Counted from the first letter of the stretch, positions 12,554 through 24,692 are shown. The stretch: 64,000 bases of DNA from Gambelia wislizenii (GCA_030847615.1 JAUMIR010000001.1:252219187-252283186); one strand, 5' to 3'. Made by a program: numbers and translations. Notes: generated from the letters alone by a model not told the origin.

Positions 12554-12815
12554 AGCAATAGCACTTCTATTTCTATACCACTTATCAAAGCAGTGATAAG
12601 CAGTATAGAAATAGAAGTGCTATTGCTATAAGTGCTAAAGCACTCCCTAAGCAGTCTACAATGTGTTAGCTAATTGTCCCCAACAAGCTAGGTACTCATT
12701 TTACCAACCTACAGAAGGATGGAAGGCTGAATCAACCTTGGAGCCCTCTAGGATTGAACTTGCAACACTGTGGCTGCAGTACTGGCATTTAACCAATACA
12801 CCACCAGGGCTCCCC
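12554..12815 (-). mobile_element. tRNA-derived SINE (second head type) with a self-inverted tail
   Basis: On the minus strand it starts ggggagccctggtggtgtat with tRNA-like A and B boxes. It continues through ggaaggctgaatcaaccttg-like body sequence reading aaaatgagtacctagcttg. The 3' tail is agcaatagcacttctatttc at 12554-12590. The reverse complement of this tail is embedded again at 12594-12626, making a near-perfect hairpin inside the element. The same head and body occur at 60229-60531 with a different tail. This is the style of Sauria-type SINEs. Confidence 0.8.
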
Positions 12816-12819
12816 AGAG

Positions 12820-14580
12820 AAAGGCCCTTTGTAAATGCAATCCATTAAATGGGGGAAGGCACAAACTGAGAGTTGGGGGATTTTTGAGTCCTCTCAACCC
12901 ACCATGGGGCACACTGCCAACATTCATCACAAGTGACATTGTGGTAATTTCTGTTCACATTTAAAATGGATTTTGGGCTCTTTTGGGTGGGGCTCTGGAA
13001 TAGGATCCCCCAAAAGGCCACGTGTGGCATGATTTAAGTAATCTGACCCCAAACCAAGCCATTCTTAAGCAAAAATCACAACACTGGAAAAATATAAAGC
13101 AGAGTTAGTATCTACACGAGGGCTACACCCCAGCTCCAGTCTATAGCACCCCGGCCCTGATTTGATCCCTTTACTGCCACACATACCTGTTTTAATTCAA
13201 ACTGAAATCAGTCTGGAAAGCCACAGAAGACCCCCCATTATGTAGCCACATTGGTGCAAGGGTGTGTTTCTACCATGTGCATGTGTTTGCCATGTCACAT
13301 GACTTTATGTCTGGTCACAAGACTATAGCAGCTGTGGGGGGATTGTTTCCAATAATGCATGTACCTATTTGCTTAATCAAATAGCCTTTCTTTTCCTTTC
13401 TTCCTGATTACCCACCTGTACTTCTATAAAGTGAAGCTGGTAGAGAAGGGAGATGTCAAATGGCGACCTGCAAATGTATGCATGAAAACACCAAATCCCC
13501 CTGCAAAAGGGGTGGAGGGTAACACCACCTTTTCTGGATGCTGATACAAACAAGGGAGTTACCCTTCCATGGCAGGAATGATCAGGTGATCTAGGTGACT
13601 GAGGTAAGGGCACATTATTTAGCTTGTGAAGATTTAGCATTATAGTAGTTTTGTATAACCCCCCCCCACCACAGATAAGGGTTGTTTTTTTTAGCTACTA
13701 AAGAAATGGAACAAAAGAACAATGGGGGAATATTTTACAATTCACCAACCATTTAAGTCCAATTCCCTCATTCTGTGTTTATAAAATTAGTAATTAGAAT
13801 GGCATTGTAATAGATTAGAACCACCTGCTCTCTGGACCAAATTTAATCTCTTCTATACTGCAGATAAGTTTACATGAAATCCAGAGCCCACAAAACAATA
13901 TATCCAAATAAGTACATTCTGTATTTATCAGTATAATCTTCAGGTGATTTTTCATCTCATTTTGAGAAAATGAAAAGAATGCCCTTTTATTCATTAAACA
14001 AGCTTTCTATGACCTCCAGCATGTTGGCTGAACTATATTTTTCTGGTACGTTGGCATTTCTCCAGTGACCAACACCGAAATCCTACATTTCAGTGCAACT
14101 TTATATAACTCAAATTACTAATGAATTCAAGCAGTAAGACTGTAGCCGAGTACCACAAAGTTAGACCCTAAAAGGTAACACATTGCCTCAGACAAATCCA
14201 CCAGTGTTCACTACAGACTTCTGGCCAATAAGCAAGCCAAGAATGCCACAGCTCAATATGATGCATATGGATGAGATCGGTATCCTCATTCACTTATGGG
14301 GTGGGGTGTGTGAATGTGTGAGTGCAGTGCATTTGCACACAGAGTGGAGATGCTCCATGCTGGCTGGATCTTTGAAACAGTCAGCAGAACAGAACTGGGT
14401 TCACTGGAAGGGCTATCAAAGTGCTCTGTGGGGGAATGTGGCACTCCTTTAGAACCCACAGCAATCTTTGGAAGTTTTGTAATTTTTCTAAATGGATTTG
14501 TGGGAAGAGAACAAAGAGAGAAAGGATAGTAGGTGCAGAAGAAAACTTGTTCCTTTTTACTAATGGCATCCAGCCTATTG
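12820..14580. other. Unassigned sequence
   Basis: No exon or recognised repeat. Homopolymer C runs occur near 13662-13670. Open frames here, such as 13377-13640, lack any family signature. Confidence 0.4.
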
Positions 14581-14582
14581 TG

Positions 14583-14609
14583 GATGATGATGATGATGAT
14601 GATGATGAT
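14583..14609. repeat. (GAT)n microsatellite
   Basis: Nine uninterrupted gat triplets. They create the poly-aspartate run in one overlapping open frame, which is therefore not a gene. Confidence 0.95.
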
Positions 14610-14659
14610 CAATTGCATAAGCCTTTGTATTGTTTCAATACTATAACTGGTGACTGGTA

Positions 14660-14828
14660 ACTCTCATGGCAGTGGGGCAGTGAATCTGCTCCAGGTTTTG
14701 GACAACTTTAAAGGAACTATCCAAGCTGCAGAACTTATTTTGAGGATAGGCTTCAGCATTTTGGATAGTTCCTTTGAGGCTATACAAAATCTGGACCAGG
14801 TTCACTGTCCCACTGACATGTGAGACTA
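14660..14828. mobile_element. Foldback (MITE-like) palindromic element
   Basis: The left arm (ctctcatggcagtggggcag, then tgaatctgctccagg and aaaggaactatccaa) is matched by the inverted right arm 14757-14828 (ttggatagttcctttgagg ... cactgacatgtgag). The arms are about 70 nt with a short spacer. There is no coding capacity. It is probably a non-autonomous DNA element; the superfamily is unresolved. Confidence 0.75.
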
Positions 14829-14829
14829 C

Positions 14830-16420
14830 AGCCCCCACCAGACTCTGTCACTGTTGGAGAAGCAAAGGGGAGGATCGTAGGAATGGATTTTCTCCCCATA
14901 CAGTCCCTGACATATTTGTTGTTGTTATTGTTGTTTCAGTTCTTCCATTCTTGGGTGCTAACATGTGTCTTCCTTTGAATGGAAGGAATGTCTTCTTGCC
15001 TGCCTTTGTTCTGGCAATTAGCAAGTACAGTGTCACCCATGTACAAGGAATGGGGGACGACGACAGTGAAATATAACCAGAGAACACAAAGAGAAGTGGA
15101 AAGAGAGCCAATTCCTACTTTTTTTTTAAAAAATGAGCAAAACCTTCACTGCAGAAAAGTAACAGTGTTATGGCTTCCTCCTACTGTCTCAAGATAGAAT
15201 TGGGGAACGCATTGGTAGAAGAACCCTCTTTTTACTTGGACCTCTAGAAAGCATAAAAGTAACCAGAAGAGGAGGATATCTAGGCAGCAGCACTTTCCCC
15301 CCCACCTCAGCCCTCCAAAAGGATTTGGGAAGCTCATATTGCAGCAGAGTACCCAAAGTATACCCATGCACCATGTTACATATTAGATAAACACAAGATC
15401 ACAGATCACACGGTTGTTGTCTACAACTTTTTTTGCTCAGAATCTCATTATCTGCCATAACCTACACACAGAGAAGACGATTTCAGTATACATTTCTTGC
15501 CATACAACTTCATAAATATAATCAAATGCACAGTGTAAAATGCCCCACAAACCAATTCTGGAAAGGTCTGTATCTAATAGTAGCTGAGAATAGAGCTTTC
15601 TTGCCTAATACATATATATTCAATGGCTAGTGGAGTTCACATTGTTCGTTCCATCCTGGCCACATTCCAGATCACACATTTGCTCTTGCTGCCTCCTTTC
15701 CAACATAGTTTCATTTAAGTAGGCCTTAGGTATTGGGTCTGATTTTTCATTTATAGATTTTTAAAACTATTACTGCTTCAATGTTTTATATTACTATAGA
15801 GAATAAGGCAAAACCAATTACAGAATAAAAAGAAATGAAACAACAACAAACTACCTGTCTCTCTTTACCTCTGCCATCTCTCAAATGTGGATGGTTTCAT
15901 CTGCACAGAGGAAAAAAAGAACCTTTATTTTAAAAAGTAATTTTTAAAAGTGTAATTACTGCAACTATGACAGCTATGTGAGAGCACTGATATCTGCTAG
16001 TATAATTCCTGCTGCCAGAAGATACTGGTAAATTCAAATAAGATTGTAAACTAAGAAGCAGTTAGTAAATCTAGATGAAAATTAGTCTCTCTTCTTGTCT
16101 CAGCTCCATACTGGAGCTTTATGAACTCACATAGTATACCTGCACAGCTAAATATAAAATCTCTCAGCCCCAGGCTGGAAAACTTTTTTAAAAAAATCAT
16201 TTTGTCTTTCACTAAACTCTTTAAAATCTCTCCCTTCTAGTTTTACAGCAAAGCAGAAAGGTATAAAAAAATATGAAAACATGAAATGACACCAGTTTAA
16301 AAAGGCATGTCAGCTAAAACCAGTAACAAATACATAATCATACCTGTTCTTATCCTATTCAAAAATCTATAATGCTTTCTTACTTCATCTCTCCCTCACT
16401 GCACTATTCCATGTTTCATG
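14830..16420. other. Unassigned sequence
   Basis: Neither a supported exon nor a known repeat family is visible. Several overlapping 60-100 codon frames at 14774-15374 occur on both strands and have no conserved motif. Confidence 0.4.
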
Positions 16421-16434
16421 TTGTTAAGTGAATT

Positions 16435-16673
16435 GTAGTTGTTGCTATGTGCCTTCAAGTCATTTCCAACTTATGGCGACCCTAAAACAAACCTAATACA
16501 CCATTTCCTTGGCAAAATTTGTTCAGGGAGGGATTGCCTTTGCCTTCTTCGGCAGCAGAGAGAGTGTGACTTGCACAAGGTCACTCAGTGGGTTTTTATG
16601 GCCAAGTTGGGATTAAAACCCTGGTCTTCAGAGTCATAGTCCAACACTCAAACCACTATACCATGCTGGCTCC
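16435..16673 (-). mobile_element. tRNA-derived SINE with BovB-type tail and 13-bp duplication
   Basis: This is the same family as at 6676. The minus-strand head reads gagccagcatggtatagtgg and its B box lies near ggttttaatccc; the tail reads cataagttggaaatgacttg. The 13-mer ttgttaagtgaat occurs at 16421-16433 and again at 16691-16703. A degenerate copy, ttgttaggtaaat, lies at 16675-16687. This looks like a target-site duplication with one extra diverged unit on the right. Confidence 0.85.
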
Positions 16674-16751
16674 TTTGTTAGGTAAATACTTTGTTAAGTG
16701 AATGCTCATGATCTGAGTGTTGTACTCCTGTAATGGTGTCCCATCATTTTT

Positions 16752-17610
16752 CATAGAGTCATAGAATTGTAGAGTTGGAAGAGACCACAAGGGCCATCCA
16801 GTCCAACCCCCTGCCACGCAGGAATCATGATCAAAGCATCCTTGACAGATGGCCATCCAGCCTCTGTTTAAAGACCTCCAAGGAAGGAGGCCGAGGGAGT
16901 GTGTTCCACTGCCAAACAACTCTTACTGTCAAAAAGTTCCTCCTAATGTTGAGGTGGAATCTCTGTTCCTGGAGCTTGCATCCATTGCTTTGTGTTCCAG
17001 TCTCTGGAGCAGCAGAAAACAAGCATGCTCCATCTTCAATGTGACACCCCTTCAAATACTTAAACAGGGCTATCATATCACCCCTTAACTGCCTTTTTTC
17101 CAGGCTAAACATACACAGCTCCCTAAGTCTTTCCTCATAAGGCATGGTTTCCAGTCCTTTCACCATTTTAGCCACCCTCCTCTGGACATGCTCCAATTTG
17201 TCAATATCCTTTTTGAATTGTGGTGCCCAGAACTGGACACAGTATTCTAGGTGAGGCCTGACCAAGGCAGAATAGAGTGGCACTATGACTTCCCTTGATC
17301 TAGACACTATACTTCTATTGATGCAGCCCAAAACTGCATTGGCCTTTTTAGCTGCCACATCACACTGTTGACTCATGTTCAACTGTGGTCTACTAGGACT
17401 CCTAGATCCCTTTCGCACATAGTCTCATTCAGCCAGGTCTCCCCCATTCTGTATCTATGCATTTTGTTTTTCTGCTCTAAGTGCAGTACCTTACATTTCT
17501 CCGTATTGAATTTCATTTTGTTAGCTTTGGCCCAGCTTTCCAGTCTATTCAAGTCATTTTGAATCTTGATCCTGTCCTCTAGGGTATTAGCTACTCCCAG
17601 GCCAAAATAT
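16752..17610 (-). mobile_element. CR1 LINE, 5' truncated, with a 195-codon ORF2 C-terminal frame
   Basis: The minus strand carries a continuous frame (17418-16831) covering the C-terminal part of CR1 ORF2. It contains [51 protein letters not shown] and [12 protein letters not shown]. This region follows the reverse transcriptase palm and is normally needed for retrotransposition. A further frame at 17642-17379 continues upstream ([20 protein letters not shown]). The 3' terminus with catagaatt-type octamers is at 16752-16775. It is truncated at about 17610, where a SINE-like segment begins. The catalytic FADD part of the RT is absent. Confidence 0.9.
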
Positions 17611-17621
17611 GGGGAGCTTAG

Positions 17622-17765
17622 TGGTAGAAGCTTTGCATACACAAGGTGCCAGCATCAGTCTCGAGTTAAGGAGGATCAAGGAAGAGGTGATCCAAGAGCT
17701 GCTCCCAGTCAGAATGTAGTGTAAATAGTTGGACCTGGTATGAAACAGTTTCCTATTGTTCTGTG
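17622..17765 (+). mobile_element. tRNA-derived SINE fragment (agcttagtggtagaag type)
   Basis: The segment starts gagcttagtggtagaagctt (A-box-like) and passes through aaggtgccagcatcagtc. It ends with cagtcagaatgtagtgtaaa and gttggacctggtatgaaaca ... gtttcctattgttc. This is the typical order of a squamate tRNA-derived SINE ending in a conserved cagcttcctatgttc block. It abuts the truncated 5' end of the CR1. Confidence 0.6.
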
Positions 17766-17931
17766 GCCTTTATGCCTTGTTCCACCCCAACTGCTGCTTA
17801 ATACTCTGCTGCTATAGAAACATGCCTCCTCTTTGGCTCTGCTTTTATCCTCCTGCAACAAGCATGAGATGCGGGTAAGAGGTCCCTACAGCATACACCC
17901 ATTAAGAGATCCATCTAGTCCAAGAATGGGC

Positions 17932-18051
17932 AAAGCATAGCCCTTCAAATGCCGTCAAACTGCAACTCCAGCATTTCACGCCACTAGCTAGGCTAGCTAA
18001 GGAGTGCTGGGAGTTGCAACCTGATAACGTTTGGAGGGCTGTGCTTTGCCC
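17932..18051. mobile_element. Foldback element, gggcaaagc termini
   Basis: The left arm gggcaaagcatagcccttca ... actgcaactccagca is inverted in the right arm tgctgggagttgcaacctga ... ggagggctgtgctttgcccc. The arms total about 50 nt each around a short loop containing ctagctaggctagct. It is non-coding and MITE-like. Confidence 0.75.
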
Positions 18052-18156
18052 CCTCCCTGCTGTAGTCCCCCCCTGCCCCTACTCAAATATACCTGCAACA
18101 ATATGTACATCAAGATCAAACAGGCTGTCTTCCTGGAAGGCAAATGTCTAACAACA

Positions 18157-18300
18157 TAAGGGTGGTAATGAATTTTTGAAGGAGTGTGTTGCTTTCACAG
18201 CATAAAGGAATTGGCTAGAGTGTTAAGTGAATACTCTAGGCAATTCCTTTGTGCCACGAATGCAAAGCCCTCCTTCAAAAATGATGGGACACCATTATAG
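18157..18300. mobile_element. Foldback (MITE-like) element
   Basis: The left arm has aatttttgaaggag and ataaaggaattggctagagt. The right arm carries the inverted actctaggcaattcctttgt and ctccttcaaaaatgat. The arms are about 60 nt with a small loop and no open frame. Confidence 0.7.
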
Positions 18301-18835
18301 GAATTCAGCACCATGAACACATTCAAGTGTCAAGGTTACCCTAGTGCAGCAAATATGATGAATTCCTCATGGGATATTTTTGTCTTTATGTGGCAAAAAA
18401 TGACTCTGGTTATAACCAAAGAAGGAGTTCCACTAGCTGGGGGGGGGGGAGGAGAGGAAGACTTGAAAAAGCAAAGGCAACAACTGTTTAGAGCAGCAAA
18501 AGTTAACATCCTTCAGGGGTGGTGGTGTTTTCTTTATTGTGCAAGCATGCTGTCTGAATTCAGCAGATTTCTAAAAGGCTTATAACATAGGTAGGGCTGG
18601 AAGTCAACCGCTAGCAGCAGCTATTCCAGTAGGGTGAGGAACCTCTTGGATAGTTTGCATTTGAGTATTCTGATTTCCCTTTCCTCTCCCCATCTCTGCT
18701 TCTTTCTGTGGCATGACTTGCTAGACTGCAAGCCTGAAGGCAAAGACTATCTTGTTTTTTATTCACAGGAATACAAGGAAGGGAAGGAGGAATATCAGTA
18801 TCCTTGGAGGTCAAATTGTAAAACATGAGGCCTGT

Positions 18836-19290
18836 CTATACGAGCCCCCCACCCCAAATGGATTGCTTCGCAATAATGTCAAACTGCAGCAGCTGTGATT
18901 TGTCTTGATGGGTTTTTTTTGGCCCCCATAAGCTTTGTGGCAGCGGTGGTGGGGAGGGGGAAGAGGAGGAGGAAGTCATCCTCCCTTCCCTGATTCCCAC
19001 AATGGCAGCAGTGGCAGGGAGGGCAGCCATGGGGCAGGGAGGGGGGAAGAGGAGGAGAGAGCTATCTTCCCTTCCCTGGTTCCTCCTCTTCTCCCTCCCT
19101 GTGGCTGCCCTCTGCCCTGTCAAAAAAGAAAAAGAAAAAAGAAAGGGTAAAGTGCAGGATCACGTGTGTGCACCCCAGCTAATCAGGTCTGTTCTTTCGC
19201 CTCCAGACAGCGCAGCAGTTCTCATGGTTGTCTTAATGGTCGGGGTGTGCATTTCCCTCAGAGTTTTTAAAAACTCTGGGAAAAGTTGCT
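18836..19290. repeat. GC-rich inverted and tandem purine/pyrimidine repeats; unclassified element
   Basis: Blocks of gggagggggaagaggagg and tcctcccttccctgattcc recur as ggggaagaggaggagag and tcttcccttccctggttcc. The pair ggcagggagggcagccatgg and ccctccctgtggctgccctc is inverted. A perfect 20-bp palindrome, cagagtttttaaaaactctg, lies at 19259-19278. The segment is more CpG- and GC-rich than its surroundings and may be a non-autonomous DNA element; no terminal repeats were identified. Confidence 0.5.
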
Positions 19291-19574
19291 GAGGCTTTTC
19301 CCTTGGAATTTTTGCCATTTTTGCCCCCCCCTCACAATACAGCAAAACAACATGGATTGCCATTAAAACAGGTCGTCTTCTCCTTGCATTCTGTGAGAGC
19401 ATTTTAGACTATGCCATGGTGTTAACTGACTTTTCCAAATACTGTTCATTACCCTTAATTCCTTTCACCATGTATAACAGAGAGCAGATCCTCTGGTAAA
19501 TACTTAAAGCCCTCTCCTTTATTTTGCATAGTTATGCAATCACACAGTGGCATAAGGGCTCCTTTTATTCTCTT

Positions 19575-20905
19575 TGTTGTTGTTAACTGCCTTCAAGTCA
19601 ACTTTGACTCATGGTGACCCCATGAATGAGACACCTCCAAGACCCCCTGTCCTCTACTGCTCTGTTCAGGTTCTGCATATTTAGTGTGGTAGCCTTCTTG
19701 TTTAAGTCTATCCATCTGGTATGCAGCCCACCTCTTTTTCTGCTGCTCTCCACCTCTCTTAGCATTATTGATGTTTGTATTGAGACATGCCTTCTCATGA
19801 GGTGCCCGAAGTACAACAGTCTCAATTTAGTCATCCTGGCTTCCAGGGAGAGTTCAGGCCTGATTTGTTCTAGGACCCATTTTATTGGTCTTTTTGGTTG
19901 TCCACAATATCCATAGAACTCTTCTCTAACACCACATCTCAAATGAGTTGATTTTCTTTCTGTCAGCTTTCTTCACTGTCTAGCTTTCACTTCTGTATAT
20001 GGTGATGGGGAATACAATGGCTTGGATGATCCTAACTTTAGTGTCCAGTTTTATATCTTTGCACTTTAGGATCCTGTCTAGTTCTTTCATAGGTGTCCTT
20101 CCCAGTTCTAGTCTTCTTCTGATTTCTTGACTGCAATCTCTGTTCTGATCCAAGGTATGGGAAATCTAGATTGAATTTATGAAGATCCTTTATTTATTTA
20201 TTTATTTATTTATTTATTTTAGTTATTTATACCCCGCTCTTCAGCCACAAGGCTATCATAGCAGCTTACAAATTGTTTTAAGCAAAACAATTTACACATC
20301 TACACTGCAAGAAGCAGCTTCCAATGTGTGTTAGCAAATGGTCATTATTTTAGTTTGCTTAAAGTTCAACAGTAAGCCTGCCCTAGCATGTTCTTCTTTG
20401 ACTATGTTTAGTAATTGTTCCAAGTGTTTGTTGTTTTCTGCTAGTAGTATGGTGTCATCTGCATCTCTTAGACTGTTGATATTCCTTCCTCCAATCTTCA
20501 CTTCTCCTTACTCCAAGTCTAAACCTGCTCTGTGTATATTTTCTACATACAAGTTGAACAAATAGGGTGATAGAATGCAGCCTTGTCTGACCCCCTTCCA
20601 ATTGGGAACAATTCTGTTTCTCCATATTCTGTTCTAACGGTAGCCTCTTGTCCTCAGTACGGGTTACACATTAGGACAATCAAATGTAATGGTACACCCA
20701 TATCTTTAAGATCAATCCTTAGCTTTTCATGATCTGTAAAGTTAGACTTTGCTGTAGTCTATAAAGCACATGTTTATTTTCTTCTGGAATTCCCTGGTGC
20801 ACTCCATTATCCAGTGTATGTTTGCAATGTGATCCCTAGCACATCTTCCTTTCCTGAACCCAGCTTGCACCTTCTATTTTCTTACTAGAGGTCTAAACAA
20901 GTTCA
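19575..20905 (-). mobile_element. RTE/BovB-type LINE, 5' truncated, interrupted by a SINE
   Basis: Minus-strand fragments read VRQGCILSPYLFNLYVENI, then RDADDTI (the catalytic DD of the reverse transcriptase, near 20453-20473). The C-terminal frame is 19942-19598: RLLYFGHLMRR, ESSRKRGGLHTRWIDL, AVEDRGSWRCLIHGVT. This order is that of an RTE-clade LINE such as BovB. Frames are shifted and a stop-rich middle is present, so it is inactive. A SINE tail (20183-20345) is inserted inside. The 3' terminus, at low coordinates, is ggtcaccatgagtc...gttgacttgaaggcag followed by (aac)n. That is the same tail used by the SINE families in this window. Confidence 0.85.
20183..20345 (-). mobile_element. SINE 3' half (L2-like tail), inserted in the BovB-type LINE
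   Basis: A (ttta)n run at 20189-20219 is followed by gttatttataccccgctctt, cagccacaaggctatca and acacatctacactgc. The minus-strand reading ends gggtataaataac(taaa)n, an L2-like tail. The 5' head is missing. LINE sequence resumes at about 20343 (cattattttagtttgctt), so the SINE is younger than the LINE. Confidence 0.8.
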
Positions 20906-20930
20906 TGGAAAATAAGGCTATCTATGAATG

Positions 20931-21065
20931 GAGTCTCATTCTTTGGAGGTTTTTAAAGAGAGGCTGGATGGCCATCTGTTGGCAATGCTTTGATTTTGTG
21001 TTCCTGCATGGCACGGGGTTTGACTAGATGGCCCTTGTGGTCTCTTCTATCTCTATGATTCTATG
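20931..21065 (+). mobile_element. CR1 3' end fragment
   Basis: It carries gagtctcattctttggaggt, then gagaggctggatggccatct and the terminal ctatgattctatga. It is 5' truncated and probably continues from the end of the BovB-type sequence by independent insertion. Confidence 0.85.
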
Positions 21066-21069
21066 AACA

Positions 21070-22780
21070 CTAGTCACGAGACTTAGACATCTACCTCCAG
21101 CAGCAGAGGCAATATGCCTCTGGGTACTAGTTGCTACAAGAGGGCTCTTAGACCCACATCCTGATTCTGAGCTTCTGCTGGCACCTGGTTGGCCATTGTG
21201 GGAATAGAGTTCTAGACTAGAAGAATACTGGACTGTGGGAGCAGAATGCTACCCCCTCCCACCACAGTCAAACCTTTAGTCAGAGACTGCTAGTTTTGTA
21301 AGGAGAGAAGAGACTTAGAGAAAAGGAACAAAGTGCTTGAATATTTAATAATGTTAAACATTTTTAAAATTGATTTTCCCCAAACTATATAAAAAGAAGG
21401 GGGAGGGGAGAATAATGTTAATAACATTTTGGCCTCAAGCCACTCTGCACACTGTTTTGGTGACACAGACTCAAGTCTGTAATGCATTATGAAGGCAGCC
21501 TCAGCTATAAAGCCATTAGCATGCTGCCTGTAATGGAAGGACAATATTCCAAATGCACTGTGCATAATAGGTGTGCATACAAAAGCAGGAAGGGATACTC
21601 TTTTGAGTGACTTGCCATCAGAAGAGCAAAAATGAGTGAGTCATCCTATTGTGAAAGCCAAGATATTGTACCTGAGAACAGGTTGTGCAGGTACAACGGA
21701 TTCCCCTTTTCTGATGTTGGCTTTTGCATCAAGACCCTGAGAACACAAGTGGACCAGATTCTAAAGGCCCACTGTTGGCTGCAGGAATACAAATTAATGG
21801 ACCTTGTCATGGCAGTTTAAATGGTACCTTATGTATCTAAACTCTACAAAAGTGCTCGAAAAAGCAGGGTGCAGAATGGTTCCAAGGAGGTGCATTCTGG
21901 CTAGCAGCCTACTTAGGATGCTATGTAAGAAATGCCAATCACCTACTAGCTGGAGCTAGGTTAGAGTTCTGGCTAGGAGCACAGCAGGGTTGTAGGATCA
22001 AGTTTCAGGAGCCCTCCCCCCCCAACTGCAAAACACTGGCTCTGTCATTTGAATGCCAAATATGCAATTGTACAAAAGAATATTTGCTGTTACACCTTAT
22101 CATCTCTGATACAGATGAAAGCAATATTTCTTTTTTTCTGTGCCGAACTGCCCAAGAGATGGTAGGAACTGATTATTCCTAACCCCACTGACATCATCTT
22201 TTCTTTGTTTCGCTTTTAATTTTGAGACAGACTTAAATGAACTTGCTGTTCTGTGAGCCTACTTTGTTGTGCCTGCAACGAATTTTGTATATACAGGATC
22301 TAAAAGCGGTGGCCATGGTAACATTTCATTTCTGTGCTGAAGAGCCAGTTTCCACATCTCAAATGTGTTGATATTTACTTTGAGGATTAAAAAGCAGGGA
22401 GGTCTACAAAGTCCTCAGACTTCTAATGCAGGGGGGGGGGGAAACAAACATCTGCTGGACAGAGTCCTACGCAGATTGCGAGCTAAATTCAGCAACTTGG
22501 AATTCGTTTGGTTAATTAGGTCTCCCGTATCAGGAGATGCCACTGGAGCTCACTGAGAGCATGATGGTATTTGAAGCATTTTGTGAGAAAAGAACATGAA
22601 TTCAAAAGGTCACTGTGGTGGTGGTGGTGGTAGGGAAACAACCCAAGCAAGAACAACAGGACTCATGGCTTAGATGGTGCCATCTGTAGAAATGCTCTAT
22701 GTTTGGAAAAAATCAGAGATTTGTAAAGTTCATGGAGCAGAAGAAAAAATGAATGTGGAGGGGCAGGGGGAAAAGATAGT
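21070..22780. other. Unassigned sequence
   Basis: No exon or recognised repeat. G runs at 22431-22441 and a (ggt)n stretch at 22617-22630 are the only simple features. The open frames at 21632-21820 and 22365-22556 have no motif. Confidence 0.4.
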
Positions 22781-22782
22781 AC

Positions 22783-23002
22783 CAGTTGACTCCCATATCC
22801 ACTGATTTGGTATCCACAGTTTCACTTATCCATGTTCGAAAATATATGTTCTCTCTAGGCATTTCAAGATCCTCCAATATGATTCTATGGTCAACTTCCA
22901 GAGTTCTACTCATTGAAAATAACAGGGTTCCCTATTATCCATGGTTTCAGGTATCCACAGCAGTCTTAGAACGTATCCCCTGTGGATGTGGGGGTCAACC
23001 TG
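22783..23002. mobile_element. Non-autonomous Tigger/pogo-like element
   Basis: The terminal repeats are cagttgactcccatatccac and, inverted, ggatgtgggggtcaacctg. The interior has the repeated phrases tatccacagtttcacttatcc and tatccatggtttcaggtatcc, typical of short Tigger-derived elements. A related but diverged copy is at 53270-53630. Confidence 0.7.
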
Positions 23003-23584
23003 TATGAGCACACTCATTGTGGCACCTGCTGACTAAGTGGCAAGGCTTGGAAGAGAAGACCAATAGATTTATACATAGCCTTCAACAAACCCACTTGCCC
23101 ACAGGTCTGGGAAGAAAAGATCTTTGACCTCAGTGAGCACAAATGCTCAGAAAGGGAAGTTTGCACTACAGCACTGCTGGAACAGATTTCTGGGAGAGAT
23201 CTAGTTTTCAATGCCTCTTTCCCTTCTCTTTTGCCAAACCTAAATGCTGAAGTGGGGCCACCTGGTCATACCATTATCAATACACTTCCTTACTTCTTTC
23301 CAATTCTATTAAACTCAACCAGAAAAGTCTGCTTTGTAGACTAACCAACTAGATGGGAGACAGCAGAGGGTACTCTCTTTTCAGCCTTTTTCCATTCCCC
23401 AACACCAGTTGCATCTGTCTTCTCTGTCTCTGTCTCTCTCACAAACACAGAGAAATGGAAAGGAGAGTGGATTAAGATAAACAACAAAGAAACAAACAGA
23501 TGGATTGTGATGAGGAGCTGCTGTGAGGAGAGAAGAATGTCTGGAGTGGATGTCTTTGACAGAAAGGGAAAGACTATATTATAT

Positions 23585-23815
23585 TCATATTTGCTGGGGT
23601 TTGGTTCCAGGACCCGCCATGGATACCAAAATCTGTGAATACTCAAGTCTCATTATATGCAATGGCATAGCAAAACGGTGTCCCTTATATAAGATGGCAA
23701 AATCAAGGTTTGTTTTTTGGATTATTATTTTTTTAATAATATTTTCAAGCAGTGAATACTTAAATCTGTGGATACAAAATTTGTGGATACAGAGGGACAA
23801 CTGTATACTATAACT
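23585..23815. mobile_element. Non-autonomous Tigger/pogo-like element (ggataccaaaatctg type)
   Basis: It contains ttggttccaggacccgccat, ggataccaaaatctgtgaat and cccttatataagatggcaaa. It ends gtggatacagagggacaact. The layout resembles the mammalian MER2-type Tigger derivatives as I remember them. A second copy in the opposite orientation lies at 45251-45446. Confidence 0.7.
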
Positions 23816-24243
23816 TGTACCTGCTAGACTTTTTCAACCTGATTTTGTATGCTTGTTGGCCTATGGCAGCCCCTGCCAGGCAAGGGGGGGGCAATGTTGA
23901 ATTTTAAGAAAGAGACCTGTAGACTTATGGGAAGCAATGCCAAAAGTGATATTAGCTTTTCTTCTTAGTTCTGGGTTTGGGGTTGCCACTGGTTGACTGG
24001 AAAGGAAAAGGCATTCTGCATGTTTTCAGATATATTTTTACCATATTTTTGTTGGTTATTAAGAAAAATGACTACTAAAGATAATTCATGGAAACTTGGG
24101 ATATATGGTGATTCCTTATTCTCTCACCCATCTTAGTGTTGATTAGAGGAGAGGACTGCAGGAAATTCATGTTGGGATACCACACACCTTGCTCGGGAAA
24201 ATAAGTTTTCTTAGACAGGCCATCTCATGTATTGCTCCAACAA

Positions 24244-24370
24244 TGGCCTAAATCCAATTGTTGGTCCCAACGAGATTAGACCAAATGAATCAATGGGAGC
24301 ATGCTAAGGCAAACAATTATGTGACTTCCACTGAGTCAATGAGCATGCTCTAACAATTGGATTTAAGCCA
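24244..24370. mobile_element. Short foldback element (tggcctaaatccaattgttg)
   Basis: The left end tggcctaaatccaattgttg is mirrored by caattggatttaagcca at the right end, with further pairing of gggagcatgct and agcatgctc in the interior. It is 127 bp, non-coding and MITE-like. Confidence 0.65.
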
Positions 24371-24672
24371 GTGATTGCTGCACTTCCTCCGCTAGGCAGC
24401 TTACTCCAGAAAGGCAGCCCTCTGACATCCCTCTGCAGTTCCAAACTGCTGGCCAGATACTGCGTCTTCTGGGTAGATGCCAGCCCTGCAGGTGTTGGGA
24501 GATGGGTCTTGTCAGCACTTAGGCCTAAATGTCTTACACCTGGCTATTATTTTTGCTGGATAACTTTAAGTAGGCATTTACAGGACAACCCTGAAAAATA
24601 GTAAAGATTCACAGAAAGCTGTACATGCTTGCATTGAGGTGCAGCCAGGCTATGCAATGTACATATGCATGT

Positions 24673-24692
24673 GCACACACACACACACACAC
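24673..24692. repeat. (CA)n microsatellite
   Basis: Ten ca units following an alternating tgcatgtgcaca stretch. Confidence 0.95.

Noticed and set aside
18836..19150. CpG island or promoter
   Set aside because: The GC content comes from repeated purine/pyrimidine blocks, and there is no associated exon or transcript signal.
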